From positions 186,001-250,000 of the forward strand of contig NZ_RKLP01000002.1 in NCBI RefSeq assembly GCF_004011865.1: a DNA stretch of 64,000 nt. The letters run 5' to 3'. Source of the stretch: Prescottella agglutinans. Lineage in GTDB: Bacteria; Actinomycetota; Actinomycetes; Mycobacteriales; Mycobacteriaceae. The stretch's first letter is position 1. Every line of letters starts with the position of its first letter. This document shows, one piece after another, positions 16,904-27,929 of this stretch. A program made the translations under genes and the position numbers. A model generated the notes under the pieces. That model did not search any database, was not told the DNA's origin, and worked only from the letters and a program-made list of their open reading frames with translations.

Positions 16904-19231
16904 ATGAACGAGGTTTTCGAGGTCGAGGCCATACCGGGAGGCGAGTCGCTCCCGTTCCCGCCGACACCGTCGGGGAGCATCGCCGGCCGCACGATGCAGG
17001 AGTCGGTGTACAGCCCTCGTCCGAAACCCCACCGCCTACCTTCCGACGCGCCGAACATCGTCGTCGTGCTCATCGACGACGCCGGCCCCGGTCTGCCGAG
17101 TGGTTTCGGTGGCGAGGTGAACACCCCGACCCTCGACCGGATGCTCGGCGAGGGGATCAGCTACAACCGTTTCCACACCACCGCGATGTGCTCACCGACC
17201 CGGGCCGCGCTGCTCACCGGCCGCAACCATCACCGGGTCGGCAACGGTCAGATCGCCGAACTCGCCAACGACTGGGACGGATACTCCGGCCACATCCCCA
17301 AGTCGAGCGCCACCGGCGCCGAGGTGCTCCGCCACTACGGCTACACCACCGCCGCGTTCGGCAAGTGGCACAACACCCCTGCCGAGGAGACCACCGCCGC
17401 CGGACCGTTCGACAACTGGCCCACCGGGGTCGGATTCGACTACTTCTACGGGTTCCTCGCCGGCGAGGCCTCCCAGTACGAGCCGAACCTGGTGCGCAAC
17501 ACCACCGTCGTGCTGCCGCCGAAGACCCCGGAGGAGGGCTACCACCTCAGCGAGGACCTCGCCGACGACGCGATCGGCTGGCTGCGACGGCACAAGGCGC
17601 TCGACGCCGATCGACCGTTCTTCATGTACTGGGCCAGCGGCTGCCTGCACGGACCGCATCACGTCATGAAGGAGTGGGCGGACCGCTATTCCGGCAAGTT
17701 CGACGACGGCTGGGACGCGTACCGCGAGCGGGTCTTCGCGCGGGCCAAGGAGAAGAGGTGGATCCCGCAGGAGGCGGAACTGACCGACCGCGACCCGACG
17801 ATGCCGGCGTGGGACGACATCCCGGACGACGAGAAGCCGTTCCAGCGGCGCCTGATGGAGGTCGCCGCCGGCTATGCCGAGCACTGCGACGTACAGGTCG
17901 GGCGCCTGTTCGACGAACTCGATCAGCTCGGCTACCGCGACAACACGCTCGTCCTCTACATCTGGGGCGACAACGGCTCGTCGGGTGAGGGCCAGAACGG
18001 CACCATCAGCGAACTCCTCGCCCAGAACGGCATCCCCACCACCACCGCGCAGCACATCGCCGCGCTCGAGGAACTCGGTGGGCTCGACGTGCTCGGCTCG
18101 CCGAAGACCGACAACATGTACCACGCGGGGTGGGCGTGGGCGGGCAGCACGCCGTACAAGGGCATGAAGCTGCTCGCCTCCCACCTCGGTGGCACCCGCA
18201 ACCCGATGGTCGCCCGGTGGCCCGCGAAGATCACCCCGGATTCGACACCGCGGACGCAGTTCCTGCACTGCAACGACCTGGTGCCGACGTTCTACGAACT
18301 GCTCGGCATCACCGCGCCCCGGACCGTGAACGGGATCCCGCAGGACCCGATCGACGGCGCCAGCTTCGCGACCACGCTGATCGACCGGGACGCGAAGGCC
18401 GGCAAGCTCACGCAGTACTTCGAAATCATGGGCAGCCGCGCGATCTACCACGACGGCTGGATGGCCTCGGCATTCGGACCACGCGCCCCCTGGGTGCCCG
18501 GAACACCCGGCGGCATCCGCGACTGGAGCCCCGACGACGACACCTGGGAGCTCTACAACCTCGATGAGGACTGGACCCAGAACCGGGACCTCGCCGCGCA
18601 GCATCCCGAGAAGCTGGCCCAACTACGCGAGTTGTTCGCGATCGAGGCGGCCAGGAACAACGTCCTGCCGGTCGGTGGTGGGCTCTGGGTGGCGGCCATC
18701 CATCCCGAACAGCGCATCTCCACCCCCTACACCAGCTGGGAGTTCACCGGCGACGTCACTCGCATACCCGAATTCTGTGCTCCCGCGCTGGGCAACAAGA
18801 ACAATCGGGTCGCCATCGAGCTGACGGTTCCCGAGGGCGCGAGCGGGGTCCTCTACGCGCTCGGCGCCAACGCGGGCGGGCTGACCTGCTACCTCGACGA
18901 CGGCCACCTCTGCTACGAGTACAACCTCTTCATCCTGACGCGCACGAAGATGCGTTCGGCCGCTCCGATCACCCCGGGCCGGCACACCGTCGAGGTGTTC
19001 ACGGAGTACGCCGAGGCCCGTCCCGGTGGTCCACTGAACGTGCACATGTGCGTCGACGGTGAGAAGGTGGCCGAGACCACGGTGCCCGTCAGCGCGCCGC
19101 TGCTGTTCACCGCCAACGACTGCCTCGACATCGGCACCTGCCTCGGTTCGCCGGTCTCCCTCGACTACTACGACCGGGCCCCGTTCCCGTTCGACGGCAC
19201 CATCGAGAAGCTGACCGCCGAGTACACCTGA
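16904..19231 (+). CDS. Arylsulfatase (type I, formylglycine-dependent)
   Basis: The 775-residue enzyme has the metal site IVVVLIDDAG (Asp58, Asp59) and the sulfatase signature CSPTRAALLTGR, whose Cys96 would be converted to formylglycine. FGKWHN and the C-terminal-side metal residues (WGDNGS) follow. The last roughly 200 residues form a beta-rich domain that binds no recognisable cofactor. Length and layout match large actinobacterial arylsulfatases. It hydrolyses sulfate esters to release sulfate. No formylglycine-generating enzyme gene lies in the window. No signal peptide is visible, so it is probably cytoplasmic. Confidence 0.92.
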   Translation: MNEVFEVEAIPGGESLPFPPTPSGSIAGRTMQESVYSPRPKPHRLPSDAPNIVVVLIDDAGPGLPSGFGGEVNTPTLDRMLGEGISYNRFHTTAMCSPTRAALLTGRNHHRVGNGQIAELANDWDGYSGHIPKSSATGAEVLRHYGYTTAAFGKWHNTPAEETTAAGPFDNWPTGVGFDYFYGFLAGEASQYEPNLVRNTTVVLPPKTPEEGYHLSEDLADDAIGWLRRHKALDADRPFFMYWASGCLHGPHHVMKEWADRYSGKFDDGWDAYRERVFARAKEKRWIPQEAELTDRDPTMPAWDDIPDDEKPFQRRLMEVAAGYAEHCDVQVGRLFDELDQLGYRDNTLVLYIWGDNGSSGEGQNGTISELLAQNGIPTTTAQHIAALEELGGLDVLGSPKTDNMYHAGWAWAGSTPYKGMKLLASHLGGTRNPMVARWPAKITPDSTPRTQFLHCNDLVPTFYELLGITAPRTVNGIPQDPIDGASFATTLIDRDAKAGKLTQYFEIMGSRAIYHDGWMASAFGPRAPWVPGTPGGIRDWSPDDDTWELYNLDEDWTQNRDLAAQHPEKLAQLRELFAIEAARNNVLPVGGGLWVAAIHPEQRISTPYTSWEFTGDVTRIPEFCAPALGNKNNRVAIELTVPEGASGVLYALGANAGGLTCYLDDGHLCYEYNLFILTRTKMRSAAPITPGRHTVEVFTEYAEARPGGPLNVHMCVDGEKVAETTVPVSAPLLFTANDCLDIGTCLGSPVSLDYYDRAPFPFDGTIEKLTAEYT

Positions 19232-19259
19232 CGCGCTGCCGTCTCGGCCGACCGGGACA

Positions 19260-20021
19260 TCAGCCCAGCGACACGTGCCAGACCAGGGCCGCGGCCAGGG
19301 CGCCGACGCCGTTGAGCGACCAGTGCAGGGCGATCGGGGCGAGCAGGCTGCCGCTGCGGCGGCGCAGCCACGTGAAGACGAAGCCCGCGACCGCGGTCGC
19401 GGCGACGGCGCCGGCGATGCCGAGGGCCTGCCCGAGCGCGCCGCCGCCGAGGATCGTGCTCAGCCCCTTGTTGCCCGACGTCAGTCCGAGCGACGACGCG
19501 ATGTGCCACAGCCCGAACAGGAGGGATCCCGCGGCGAACACGCCGCGCACGCCCGAGACGCGGGACAGGGTGCCGTGCAGGACGCCGCGGAAGGCGAGTT
19601 CCTCGGGGATCACCGTCTGCAGCGGGATGACGATCATGGAGGCGACGAGGGCACCGGAGATGGTGGCGTACCGATCGGCCATGAAGAACTGTCGCGTGAC
19701 CGGGAGCGCGATGCCGATCGCGACGACCGCGAGGACGATCCCGACCGATGCCAGCGCGTACACGGTGCCCTTCCGCCAGTGCCGCGGCGACAGGCCCAAC
19801 TCGGACCAGCCCAGGCCACGACGCCGGGTCAGCCCGACCAGGATCGCCGCCGAGATCGGCACCGTCGCGATGCTCGCCCACACGGTGGTGAAGTGGGCGA
19901 TCAGGTTGGTGGCGACCAGCACGGCCACGACCACGGCAACGTCCAACCACGCATGCGCGGCGCGGATGCGGTGAATACCCGTCGTCGACACGGCGCCGGC
20001 ATTCGCGGTTGCGAGATTCAT
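19260..20021 (-). CDS. CPBP-family intramembrane metalloprotease
   Basis: The 253-residue membrane protein has about seven or eight hydrophobic helices and the CPBP/Abi motifs: EELAFRG (EExxxR), FGLWHIAS (FxxxH) and HWSLNG (HxxxN). These place the catalytic glutamates and histidines in the membrane. I chose the ATG at 20021, preceded by GGGGGA. A TTG at 20051 is an alternative. CPBP proteins cleave prenylated or membrane substrates or serve in bacteriocin self-immunity. No bacteriocin gene is seen here. The gene is convergent with the sulfatase. Confidence 0.88.
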   Translation of the reverse strand: MNLATANAGAVSTTGIHRIRAAHAWLDVAVVVAVLVATNLIAHFTTVWASIATVPISAAILVGLTRRRGLGWSELGLSPRHWRKGTVYALASVGIVLAVVAIGIALPVTRQFFMADRYATISGALVASMIVIPLQTVIPEELAFRGVLHGTLSRVSGVRGVFAAGSLLFGLWHIASSLGLTSGNKGLSTILGGGALGQALGIAGAVAATAVAGFVFTWLRRRSGSLLAPIALHWSLNGVGALAAALVWHVSLG

Positions 20022-20256
20022 GCGGTGCGCATCCCCCGTCTCTGCGATCAACCCGACACCGAGAGAACACAGATTGTTATCTGTCTGTTACCAAGCTCGA
20101 GAGTACGCCTCCGTGCACGGGGCGCGCGGTGAACTACCCCACACCGCGACACGGTCACCTTCGATGCTACGGACTTCTTCACCGCCCCGATTCGGACGAG
20201 CAAATGCCCGCCGTTAGCCTCAATACGAACTCAACAGCCCGTGTTCAGGAGAAACG

Positions 20257-21954
<1,698 letters not shown>

Positions 21955-21973
21955 GCTGACGCACCGAATCCTG

Positions 21974-22007
21974 AAGGCCCGGTGGAGCATTCGTTCCACC
22001 GGGCCTT
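21974..22007 (+). terminator. Rho-independent terminator of the fumarase gene
   Basis: A perfect 13-bp stem (21974-21986 with 21995-22007, core AAGGCCCGGTGGA) and an 8-nt loop sit 19 bp after the fumarase stop. It is followed by TCGTCGTCTTT, with a short T tract. Confidence 0.88.
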
Positions 22008-22111
22008 TCGTCGTCTTTGCCGCGTGCGGCGCGAGCCCTTGCCAGGATCCGCCTGCGGGGTCTTGACTGGAATGCGGACCGCCGACCGCCGAACACGGAG
22101 CGAGGGTGCCG

Positions 22112-23125
22112 ATGTCGACCCATCGAGCAGTACACGTCCAGTCCCCCGGCGAACCGCTGACGCTCGCCGACGTCGAGACGACGCCGCCCGGGCGCGACCA
22201 CGTCCGCATCACGGTCGCCGCGTGCGGCGTCTGCGGCACCGACCACGGGTTCGTCAACGGCGGATTCCCCGGAATGTCCTGGCCGCTCACTCCCGGGCAC
22301 GAGATCGCCGGAACCATAGCCGAACTCGGGGACGGCGTCGCCGACTTCGCCGTGGGAGACCGGGTGGCCGTCGGCTGGTTCGGCGGGCACTGCAACGAGT
22401 GCGTCCCCTGCCGCCAGGGCATCTTCATTCACTGCGAGAAGATGCAGGTGCCCAGCTGGCAGTATCCCGGCGGCTATGCCGAATCGGTGACGGCGCCTGC
22501 CAACGCGCTCGCGCGGATCCCCGACGGCCTCTCCTTCACCGAGGCCGCGCCGATGAGCTGCGCCGGCGTCACGACATTCGACGCCCTCCGGAAGACCCGG
22601 GCACGACCCGGCGACCGCGTTGCGGTGCTCGGCGTCGGCGGCCTCGGACACCTCGGCGTCCAGTTCTCCCGTGCGATGGGATTCGAGACGGTCGCGATCG
22701 CCCGGGGCGCCGGCAAGGCCGACGACGCGCACCGCTTCGGCGCCCACCACTACGTCGACTCCACCGCGGGCGACGTCGGCGCGGCCCTGCAGGCACTCGG
22801 CGGCGTGTCCGCGGTACTTGCGACCGCGGCGAACTCGAAGGCGATGGCCGACACCGTCGGCGGGATCCTTCCGCAGGGCGAACTCGTCGTCGTGGGTGTC
22901 ACGCCCGAACCGCTGCCGATCAGCCCACTGCAACTGATCACGCCCGGTGTCAGCGTGACCGGCCATCCGTCCGGCACCGCGCGCGACGTCGAGGAGACGA
23001 TGCAGTTCGCGGTGCTGTCCGGGGTGCGCGCCCAGATCGAGCAGCGCCCGCTCGCCGACGCCGCGGACGCGTACGCCGCCATGGACGAGGGCCGGGCTCG
23101 GTACCGGATGGTGCTCACCATGTGA
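22112..23125 (+). CDS. Zinc-dependent alcohol dehydrogenase (AdhP-like)
   Basis: A 337-residue MDR enzyme. The catalytic zinc site is seen in CGVCGTDH and GHEIAG. The structural zinc lobe is CNECVPCRQGIFIHCEK, with four cysteines, and the Rossmann motif is GVGGLGHLG. The two zinc sites and length fit NAD-dependent primary alcohol/aldehyde dehydrogenases. I chose the ATG at 22112, after GAGGG, and the in-frame GTG at 22106 is an alternative. It lies downstream of the fumarase terminator and so is probably transcribed alone. Confidence 0.9.
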   Translation: MSTHRAVHVQSPGEPLTLADVETTPPGRDHVRITVAACGVCGTDHGFVNGGFPGMSWPLTPGHEIAGTIAELGDGVADFAVGDRVAVGWFGGHCNECVPCRQGIFIHCEKMQVPSWQYPGGYAESVTAPANALARIPDGLSFTEAAPMSCAGVTTFDALRKTRARPGDRVAVLGVGGLGHLGVQFSRAMGFETVAIARGAGKADDAHRFGAHHYVDSTAGDVGAALQALGGVSAVLATAANSKAMADTVGGILPQGELVVVGVTPEPLPISPLQLITPGVSVTGHPSGTARDVEETMQFAVLSGVRAQIEQRPLADAADAYAAMDEGRARYRMVLTM

Positions 23126-23143
23126 CCGCCGCGGACACCGGCG

Positions 23144-23746
23144 TCACAGCACGTACGGGATCAGTCGCTTCGTCCGGTCCATGTACCGCCGGTACTCCTC
23201 GCCCACGCCCTCGACGAGCACCCGCTCCTCGTGCGGGATGCGGACCACGTACGCCCCGGCGAGCACGAGAACGGTCAGTGGCGCAAGCCAATTGGTGTAC
23301 GCGACGGTGAAACCGAGCGCGCACACCAACGCTCCCGTGTACGACGGGTGCCGGACGTGCCGGTACAGACCGGTGTCGACGACGCGCTGCCCGGGCACCG
23401 TCTGCACCCGGAAGGTGAACGACGCGCCCAGTTCGTAGACGGCGCGCAGCCGGATCGTCTGCCCCACGAAGGCCACCGCCAGCCCGGTCCAGAAGAACCA
23501 CCAGGCACCGGTGGTGACGACCGTCGCGTGGACCAGGACACTCGCCGTCGGCCCACCGAGGTACACGCTCGCGAGTCCGAGGCCCACTGCGGCGCCCGTC
23601 CACCCGTCTCGCGACGATCCGGTGGCCTGGTGCGTCAGTCCGATCCGGAACTCGGAGAACAGGAATGCGACGAACGCGGCGGCGAGCACCACCCCCGCGA
23701 CCGGGTCGGTCGCGAACAGCGGGAGGTCCGCTCCCGAGTCAGCCAC
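23144..23746 (-). CDS. Isoprenylcysteine carboxyl methyltransferase-like membrane protein
   Basis: A 200-residue protein with about five hydrophobic helices. The C-terminal half carries the ICMT/NnrU-type SAM-binding motif RHPSYTG preceded by LYRHV, and ends with EERVLVEGVGEEYRRYMDRTKRLIPYVL, the usual tail of this family. Such bacterial proteins are presumed membrane methyltransferases of unknown substrate. The gene ends 18 bp from the convergent alcohol dehydrogenase. Confidence 0.85.
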   Translation of the reverse strand: MADSGADLPLFATDPVAGVVLAAAFVAFLFSEFRIGLTHQATGSSRDGWTGAAVGLGLASVYLGGPTASVLVHATVVTTGAWWFFWTGLAVAFVGQTIRLRAVYELGASFTFRVQTVPGQRVVDTGLYRHVRHPSYTGALVCALGFTVAYTNWLAPLTVLVLAGAYVVRIPHEERVLVEGVGEEYRRYMDRTKRLIPYVL

Positions 23747-23817
23747 CGGCCCGGGACCTTCGGCGCGCCCTGCTGACCGTCATGTTCCGAGTGTGCCGCG
23801 CGCGCCCCGCCCCCGTT

Positions 23818-23866
23818 GGCCGAATGTCACACGTTCGGTCCAAGTGAACGTATGTGACATTCGGCC
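23818..23866. repeat. Long imperfect inverted repeat downstream of mug
   Basis: The left arm, 23818-23836 (GGCCGAATGTCACACGTTC), pairs with 23846-23866 apart from a 2-nt bulge, around a 9-nt loop. It begins 3 bp after the end of the minus-strand mug gene and lies upstream of the ICMT-like gene. It may be the mug terminator, although it has no T tract, or an intergenic repeat family member. Confidence 0.7.
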
Positions 23867-23868
23867 GG

Positions 23869-24456
23869 TCACCCCGCGACCACCCTCGCCTCGACCGCGG
23901 CCGCGCGGTACGCCTCGGCCAGCGAGTCGACGGTGTCGTGGGCGTTGAGTCCGCTCGGATTGGGCACCACCCACAACTCGGCGCCCTCGAAGTCCTCCGG
24001 CTGCCGCCCCTTCTTCGCGGTGCGTACGCCGAACGCGGCACGGTACGCGGTGATCCCGGCGATGGCGACCACGCGGGGGCGCAGTTCGGCGACGAGGCGC
24101 CGCAGGCGCAGGCCACCCGCACGGAGTTCGTCGGCGGTCAGTTCGTCGGCCCGCGCGGTCGCGCGCTGGGCGAGATTCGTGATGCCGACGCCGTGCGACA
24201 CCAGCAGCTCCCGATCGTCGTCGGACATCCCTGCCGTGGGGTCGATCGGGCGGTCGATGATCCCGGCGCGCAGCAGCGCCGGGTAGAAGCGGTTGCCGGG
24301 CCGCGCGAAGTGGGCGCCGGTCGCGGCCGTCCACAGCCCCGGGTTGATCCCGACGAAGAGCAGGCGGCAGCCCGGACCGATCAGGTCGGGCACCTCGGCG
24401 TCGCGGAACGACTCCAGTTCGGCACGGCTGAATCCCATGGGGACAGCGAACCCCAT
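23869..24456 (-). CDS. mug: G/U mismatch-specific DNA glycosylase
   Basis: A 195-residue member of the Mug/TDG branch of uracil-DNA glycosylases. Motif 1 is GINPG (with LLFVGINPGLWTA) and motif 2 is VPNPSGLNAH. Both are diagnostic. It removes uracil and related lesions opposite guanine as the first step of base-excision repair. The start is ATG at 24456. A second Met at 24438 (MGFSRAE) could be the true start. It stands between the VOC gene upstream and the long inverted repeat downstream. Confidence 0.93.
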   Translation of the reverse strand: MGFAVPMGFSRAELESFRDAEVPDLIGPGCRLLFVGINPGLWTAATGAHFARPGNRFYPALLRAGIIDRPIDPTAGMSDDDRELLVSHGVGITNLAQRATARADELTADELRAGGLRLRRLVAELRPRVVAIAGITAYRAAFGVRTAKKGRQPEDFEGAELWVVPNPSGLNAHDTVDSLAEAYRAAAVEARVVAG

Positions 24457-24478
24457 GGATCACGCACCGGCCAAACCG

Positions 24479-24955
24479 TCAGGAACCCTCGTACGCCGCT
24501 CGGATCGCTCCGATGTCCAGCTTGCGCATCTCGAGCATCGCCTGCGTCGCGCGCTGAGCGCCCGCCGGGTCGGTGCCGCCGAGGTAGGACCCCAACTGCG
24601 CAGGAACGATCTGCCACGACATCCCCCAGCGGTCCTTGAGCCAGCCGCACCGGCCCTCTTCGCCGCCGTCGGCCGTCAGCTGGGACCAGTACGCGTCGAC
24701 CTCGGCCTGGTCGGCGCAGCTGACCTGGAAGGAGATCGCCTCGTCGAACGAGTATTCCGGTCCGCCGTTGAGGATCGTGAACGCCTGCCCGTCCAGTTCG
24801 AACTCGATGGTGAGCGCGAGCCCCTCGGGGCGGTGCATGCCGGGCCCGTAGCGGGAGATGTTCAGGATCTTCGAGTTCTTGAACACCGAGACGTAGAAGT
24901 TCGCGGCCTCCTCCCCATCGGTGTCGAACCACAGGCACGGGGTGATCTTCTGCAT
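24479..24955 (-). CDS. VOC-superfamily protein, PhnB-like
   Basis: A 158-residue protein beginning MQKITPCLWFDTDGEEAANFYVSVF, the hallmark of PhnB/3-demethylubiquinone methyltransferase-like VOC proteins. It continues with ILNGGPEYSFDEAISF, GWLKDRWGMSWQIVP and a C-terminal AMLEMRKLDI. These small metal-binding-fold proteins lack a defined reaction in most cases. The ATG at 24955 was chosen because upstream in-frame sequence overlaps the divergent SDR promoter. It ends 22 bp before mug. Confidence 0.88.
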   Translation of the reverse strand: MQKITPCLWFDTDGEEAANFYVSVFKNSKILNISRYGPGMHRPEGLALTIEFELDGQAFTILNGGPEYSFDEAISFQVSCADQAEVDAYWSQLTADGGEEGRCGWLKDRWGMSWQIVPAQLGSYLGGTDPAGAQRATQAMLEMRKLDIGAIRAAYEGS

Positions 24956-25149
24956 GTTCGGTTCGTCCTTCCGGTCGTTCGTCGTCGAGACGTGCTCTGT
25001 CGGGATAGACCGTGGCGGTGCGGGAGACTGACCAGCCGCCGATCGCGAGCGTACGACGATGCGGCGGCAACCGCCCGGAACACGGCCGGTCCGGCGGTAG
25101 ATTGGGACGGGAACGGACCCGTGCATCGTCGATAGCCGAGGGAGTTCAC

Positions 25150-26070
25150 ATGTATCAGGTTCCCGACATGACGGGCCGATACGTCGTCGTCACCGGCGCC
25201 AACAGCGGCACCGGCAAGGAGGCAACCCGCCGGATGGCCACCGCGGGGGCGCACATCGTGATGGCGTGCCGCACGGTGAGCAAGGCCGAGGCCGCGTGCG
25301 CGGAGATCATGCACGAGATCCCCCAGGCGCAGCTCGAGATCCGACGAATCGACCTCGCCGACCTGGGGTCGGTGCGGGAGTTCGCGGCCGGCTTCCTCGA
25401 CGACGGGCGCCCACTGGACCTGCTGGTCAACAACGCCGGTGTGATGTCCCCGCCGGAGCGGTTCGAGACGGTCGACGGCTTCGAGTTGCAGTTCGGCAGC
25501 AACTTCCTCGGACCGTTCGCCCTCACCAATCTGCTGTTGCCGCTGCTGCTGGACGCTCCCGCGGCACGGATCGCCACGATGACCAGCGGCACCGCCCACT
25601 ACGGGCGGATCAACTTCCGCGACCTGCACTCGACCCACCGGTACAGCCCGGCACTGAGCTACGCCCAGTCCAAGCTCGCCGACATGCTGATGGCCCAGCA
25701 CCTCGCCCACGTCGCCGACGAACGCGGCTGGAACCTGCTGAGCACGTACGCGCACCCCGGCTACACGCGCACCAACCTGCAGACCGCCGGGGCGAGCCTG
25801 GGCCGGGACAAGCCGCGCCACGGCATGTTCTCCGGAAGCGATCGCACGGTGCTGCCGTCCCAGGACGTCGAGCACGGCGTCGAGCCACTGCTGTTCGCCG
25901 CCACCAGCCCCGACGCGGTCCAGGGCGGCTACTACGGGCCGGGCGGACGCATGGGACTGATCGGGCCGACCCGGCGATACGAACAGCCACGCAGCTCGCG
26001 GGGCGTCGACCTCGCGTCGTCGCTGTGGGCGGTGGCCGAGAAGCTCACCGACACAACGCTTCCCTATTGA
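25150..26070 (+). CDS. SDR-family oxidoreductase (retinol dehydrogenase/WWOX-like)
   Basis: The 306-residue product starts at ATG 25150, after GAGGGAG. It has [18 protein letters not shown], a TMTSG serine and the catalytic YAQSK with the PGYTRTNLQ segment. ACRT after the first strand suggests NADP preference. NNAGVM and HPGYT(R)TNL are typical of the atypical/WW-domain-oxidoreductase-like SDR branch. It precedes the AHSA1-domain gene by 46 bp on the same strand. Confidence 0.88.
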   Translation: MYQVPDMTGRYVVVTGANSGTGKEATRRMATAGAHIVMACRTVSKAEAACAEIMHEIPQAQLEIRRIDLADLGSVREFAAGFLDDGRPLDLLVNNAGVMSPPERFETVDGFELQFGSNFLGPFALTNLLLPLLLDAPAARIATMTSGTAHYGRINFRDLHSTHRYSPALSYAQSKLADMLMAQHLAHVADERGWNLLSTYAHPGYTRTNLQTAGASLGRDKPRHGMFSGSDRTVLPSQDVEHGVEPLLFAATSPDAVQGGYYGPGGRMGLIGPTRRYEQPRSSRGVDLASSLWAVAEKLTDTTLPY

Positions 26071-26116
26071 GCCGCTCACCGCGCGTGACCCGAGACCGTC
26101 CCACGGAGGGGATCCC

Positions 26117-26596
26117 ATGACCGACCGGACCACAGCCGCCACCGTCATCCTGGCCGGTGAGCGCGGCCTGCACATCGAACGCGTCGTGAACGCTCCCCGC
26201 GACCGGGTGTGGGCCGCGTACACCGAACCGGAACTGATCGCGCAGTGGTGGGGTCGAGGCAATCCGCTCGACGTCGAGACGTGGGAACTCGAACGCGGCG
26301 GTCACTGGCGGTTCGTCGAGCACCACGAGGGCGGCACCGCCGGCTTCGAGGGGCGCTTCCGCGACGTCACACCGCAGGACCGCATCACCTGGTCCTTCGA
26401 ATGGGACGGTATGCCGACCCACACATGCGTGGAGACCATCGAGTTCGTCGACCTCGGCGACAACGGCACCAGGGTCGTGATGGACTCGCTGTTCATGACC
26501 CCCGAGGACCGCGACGGCATGGTCCAGTCGGGCATGGAGGAGGGCATGAACGCGAGCTTTTCCGCGCTCGACGCCCTGCTCGCCCGAACCGCCTAG
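26117..26596 (+). CDS. SRPBCC/AHSA1-domain protein
   Basis: A 159-residue START-like protein with the AHSA1 pattern: IERVVNAPRDRVWAAYTEPELIAQWWG near residue 17, WSFEWDGMPTH, and a C-terminal MVQSGMEEGMNASFSALDALLAR helix. These cavity proteins bind hydrophobic ligands. Many are uncharacterised, and some are co-encoded with ArsR regulators, though not here. It follows the SDR on the same strand and is probably co-transcribed. Confidence 0.88.
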   Translation: MTDRTTAATVILAGERGLHIERVVNAPRDRVWAAYTEPELIAQWWGRGNPLDVETWELERGGHWRFVEHHEGGTAGFEGRFRDVTPQDRITWSFEWDGMPTHTCVETIEFVDLGDNGTRVVMDSLFMTPEDRDGMVQSGMEEGMNASFSALDALLARTA

Positions 26597-26656
26597 CTGT
26601 TGCGGGTCATGACGTTGTTGACGGGGAACTGCGTACGGAAGAGCTCTGCTTACGGG

Positions 26657-27244
26657 TCAACGTCCGTATGCGGCGAGGAAGACATCGACGCCCTCAGTGA
26701 CAACGTGCTCGATATCGGTTGCGGAGGCGATTGAGTTGACCGTGCCGGCGGTGAGCTGGATCAGGTGAACGGCCGCAATCTGGCCATCCTGCACCTTCAC
26801 CAGGCGTTGGCTGCTCATGACGAGTAGATGTTCGGCGATGGCGGAACGGACGCGCTCCGGGCCGGCGCGGCGCCACGCAGCCAGGACGTCCGGGTCTATG
26901 TGGTCGGCATCGGCGGCCACCTGCCGGATCATGGCGAAGTGGGACTGCGATGCCGGATCCGGTGTGGCCCAAGCGACACCGAACGCGATCAGGTCCCGGC
27001 GGAGGTCCGCGATACGGCCGAGTAGCCGATCCGCCAGTGCGATCTCACGCTCGGCGACGCGGTTGGCGCTGTCGAGGATGACCGCGCGGAACAGTGCTTC
27101 CTTGCTGCCGTATCGGTTGTAGATCGTCCGAGTGGAGACGCCGGCCTCGGTTGCCAACGACTGGATGCTTGCCCGGCTGTAGCCGTCACGCGCAAATACA
27201 CGCAGCGCTCCGTCGAGCAGTGCCCGCTCCTTGTAGCCGCTCAC
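26657..27244 (-). CDS. TetR-family regulator of the divergent FMN reductase/MFS operon
   Basis: A 195-residue TetR protein with helix-turn-helix FARDGYSRASIQSLATEAGVSTRTIYNRYGSKEALFRAVI at about 17-57. The start is GTG 27244 with GGGAGG seven nucleotides upstream. It is divergent from the flavin reductase gene, and the 67-bp spacer contains two tandem GTACAA-N6-TTGTAC palindromes. That strongly suggests local autorepression and control of the reductase-transporter unit. The ligand is unknown, and drug- or quinone-like compounds are plausible. Confidence 0.93.
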   Translation of the reverse strand: MSGYKERALLDGALRVFARDGYSRASIQSLATEAGVSTRTIYNRYGSKEALFRAVILDSANRVAEREIALADRLLGRIADLRRDLIAFGVAWATPDPASQSHFAMIRQVAADADHIDPDVLAAWRRAGPERVRSAIAEHLLVMSSQRLVKVQDGQIAAVHLIQLTAGTVNSIASATDIEHVVTEGVDVFLAAYGR

Positions 27245-27263
27245 ATGAGACCTCCCAATTCGA

Positions 27264-27302
27264 GTACAACGACCATTGTACTAAGTGCAATGATCGTTGT
27301 AC
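27264..27302. promoter_or_regulatory. Double TetR operator
   Basis: Two 18-bp palindromes of form GTACAA-N6-TTGTAC lie head to tail. The site at 27264-27281 is perfect. The site at 27285-27302 has one mismatch (GTGCAA). They fill the divergent spacer, and the second ends 9 bp before the reductase ATG. This is what paired TetR dimers would bind. Confidence 0.85.
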
Positions 27303-27311
27303 TTTGAACGC

Positions 27312-27929
27312 ATGGACACCAACACCGCAACCACATCCGTGCCCCGCATCGCTGTCATCGTCGGATCCACCCGCCCCCACCGGAGAGCGAGACTCGTCGC
27401 CGACTGGGTACAGGAGAACGCTGAACAACACCTTCTCGGGCGCGCCAAGGTCGAGATAGTGGATCTCGCCGAGTACGACCTGCCGCTGCTCGATGAACCG
27501 GTGCCCGCCGCGATCGGGACCTACGCCATGCCACACACGCGCCGCTGGGCCGAGCAAATCGCCACCTACGACGGTTTCGTGTTCGTCACCCCCGAGTACA
27601 ACCACTCGTTTCCAGCCGCATTGAAGAACGCGGTCGACTTCCTGTTCTCGGAATGGAACGACAAGGCAGCGGGCTTCGTGAGCTACGGCCTCCACGGCGG
27701 TGTTCGCGCAGCCGAACACCTGCGCCTGACGCTCGCCGAGGTCAAGATTGCGTGTGTCCGCAGCCAGGTCGCGCTCAGTCTCTTCACGGACTTCGACCTC
27801 CCGGACATCCAGCAGCCGGGCCGGCTCACTCCCGCGCCCCACCACGACGAGATTCTCGCGCGGATGCTCGACGAGGTCGCGGACTGGTCCGAGGCACTGG
27901 GCGCGCTTCGATCGGGCCGCAGGCCGTGA
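27312..27929 (+). CDS. NADPH-dependent FMN reductase
   Basis: A 205-residue flavodoxin-fold protein. IAVIVGSTRPHRRA near the N-terminus binds the FMN phosphate, and TPEYNHSFPAALKNAVDFL is the family's conserved core, followed by GFVSYGLHGG. Enzymes of this family reduce quinones, azo dyes or free flavin. The ATG at 27312 was chosen over an in-frame TTG at 27297 that lies in the operator. The stop overlaps the MFS start (GTGA), so the two are translationally coupled and both answer to the TetR gene next door. Confidence 0.92.
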   Translation: MDTNTATTSVPRIAVIVGSTRPHRRARLVADWVQENAEQHLLGRAKVEIVDLAEYDLPLLDEPVPAAIGTYAMPHTRRWAEQIATYDGFVFVTPEYNHSFPAALKNAVDFLFSEWNDKAAGFVSYGLHGGVRAAEHLRLTLAEVKIACVRSQVALSLFTDFDLPDIQQPGRLTPAPHHDEILARMLDEVADWSEALGALRSGRRP

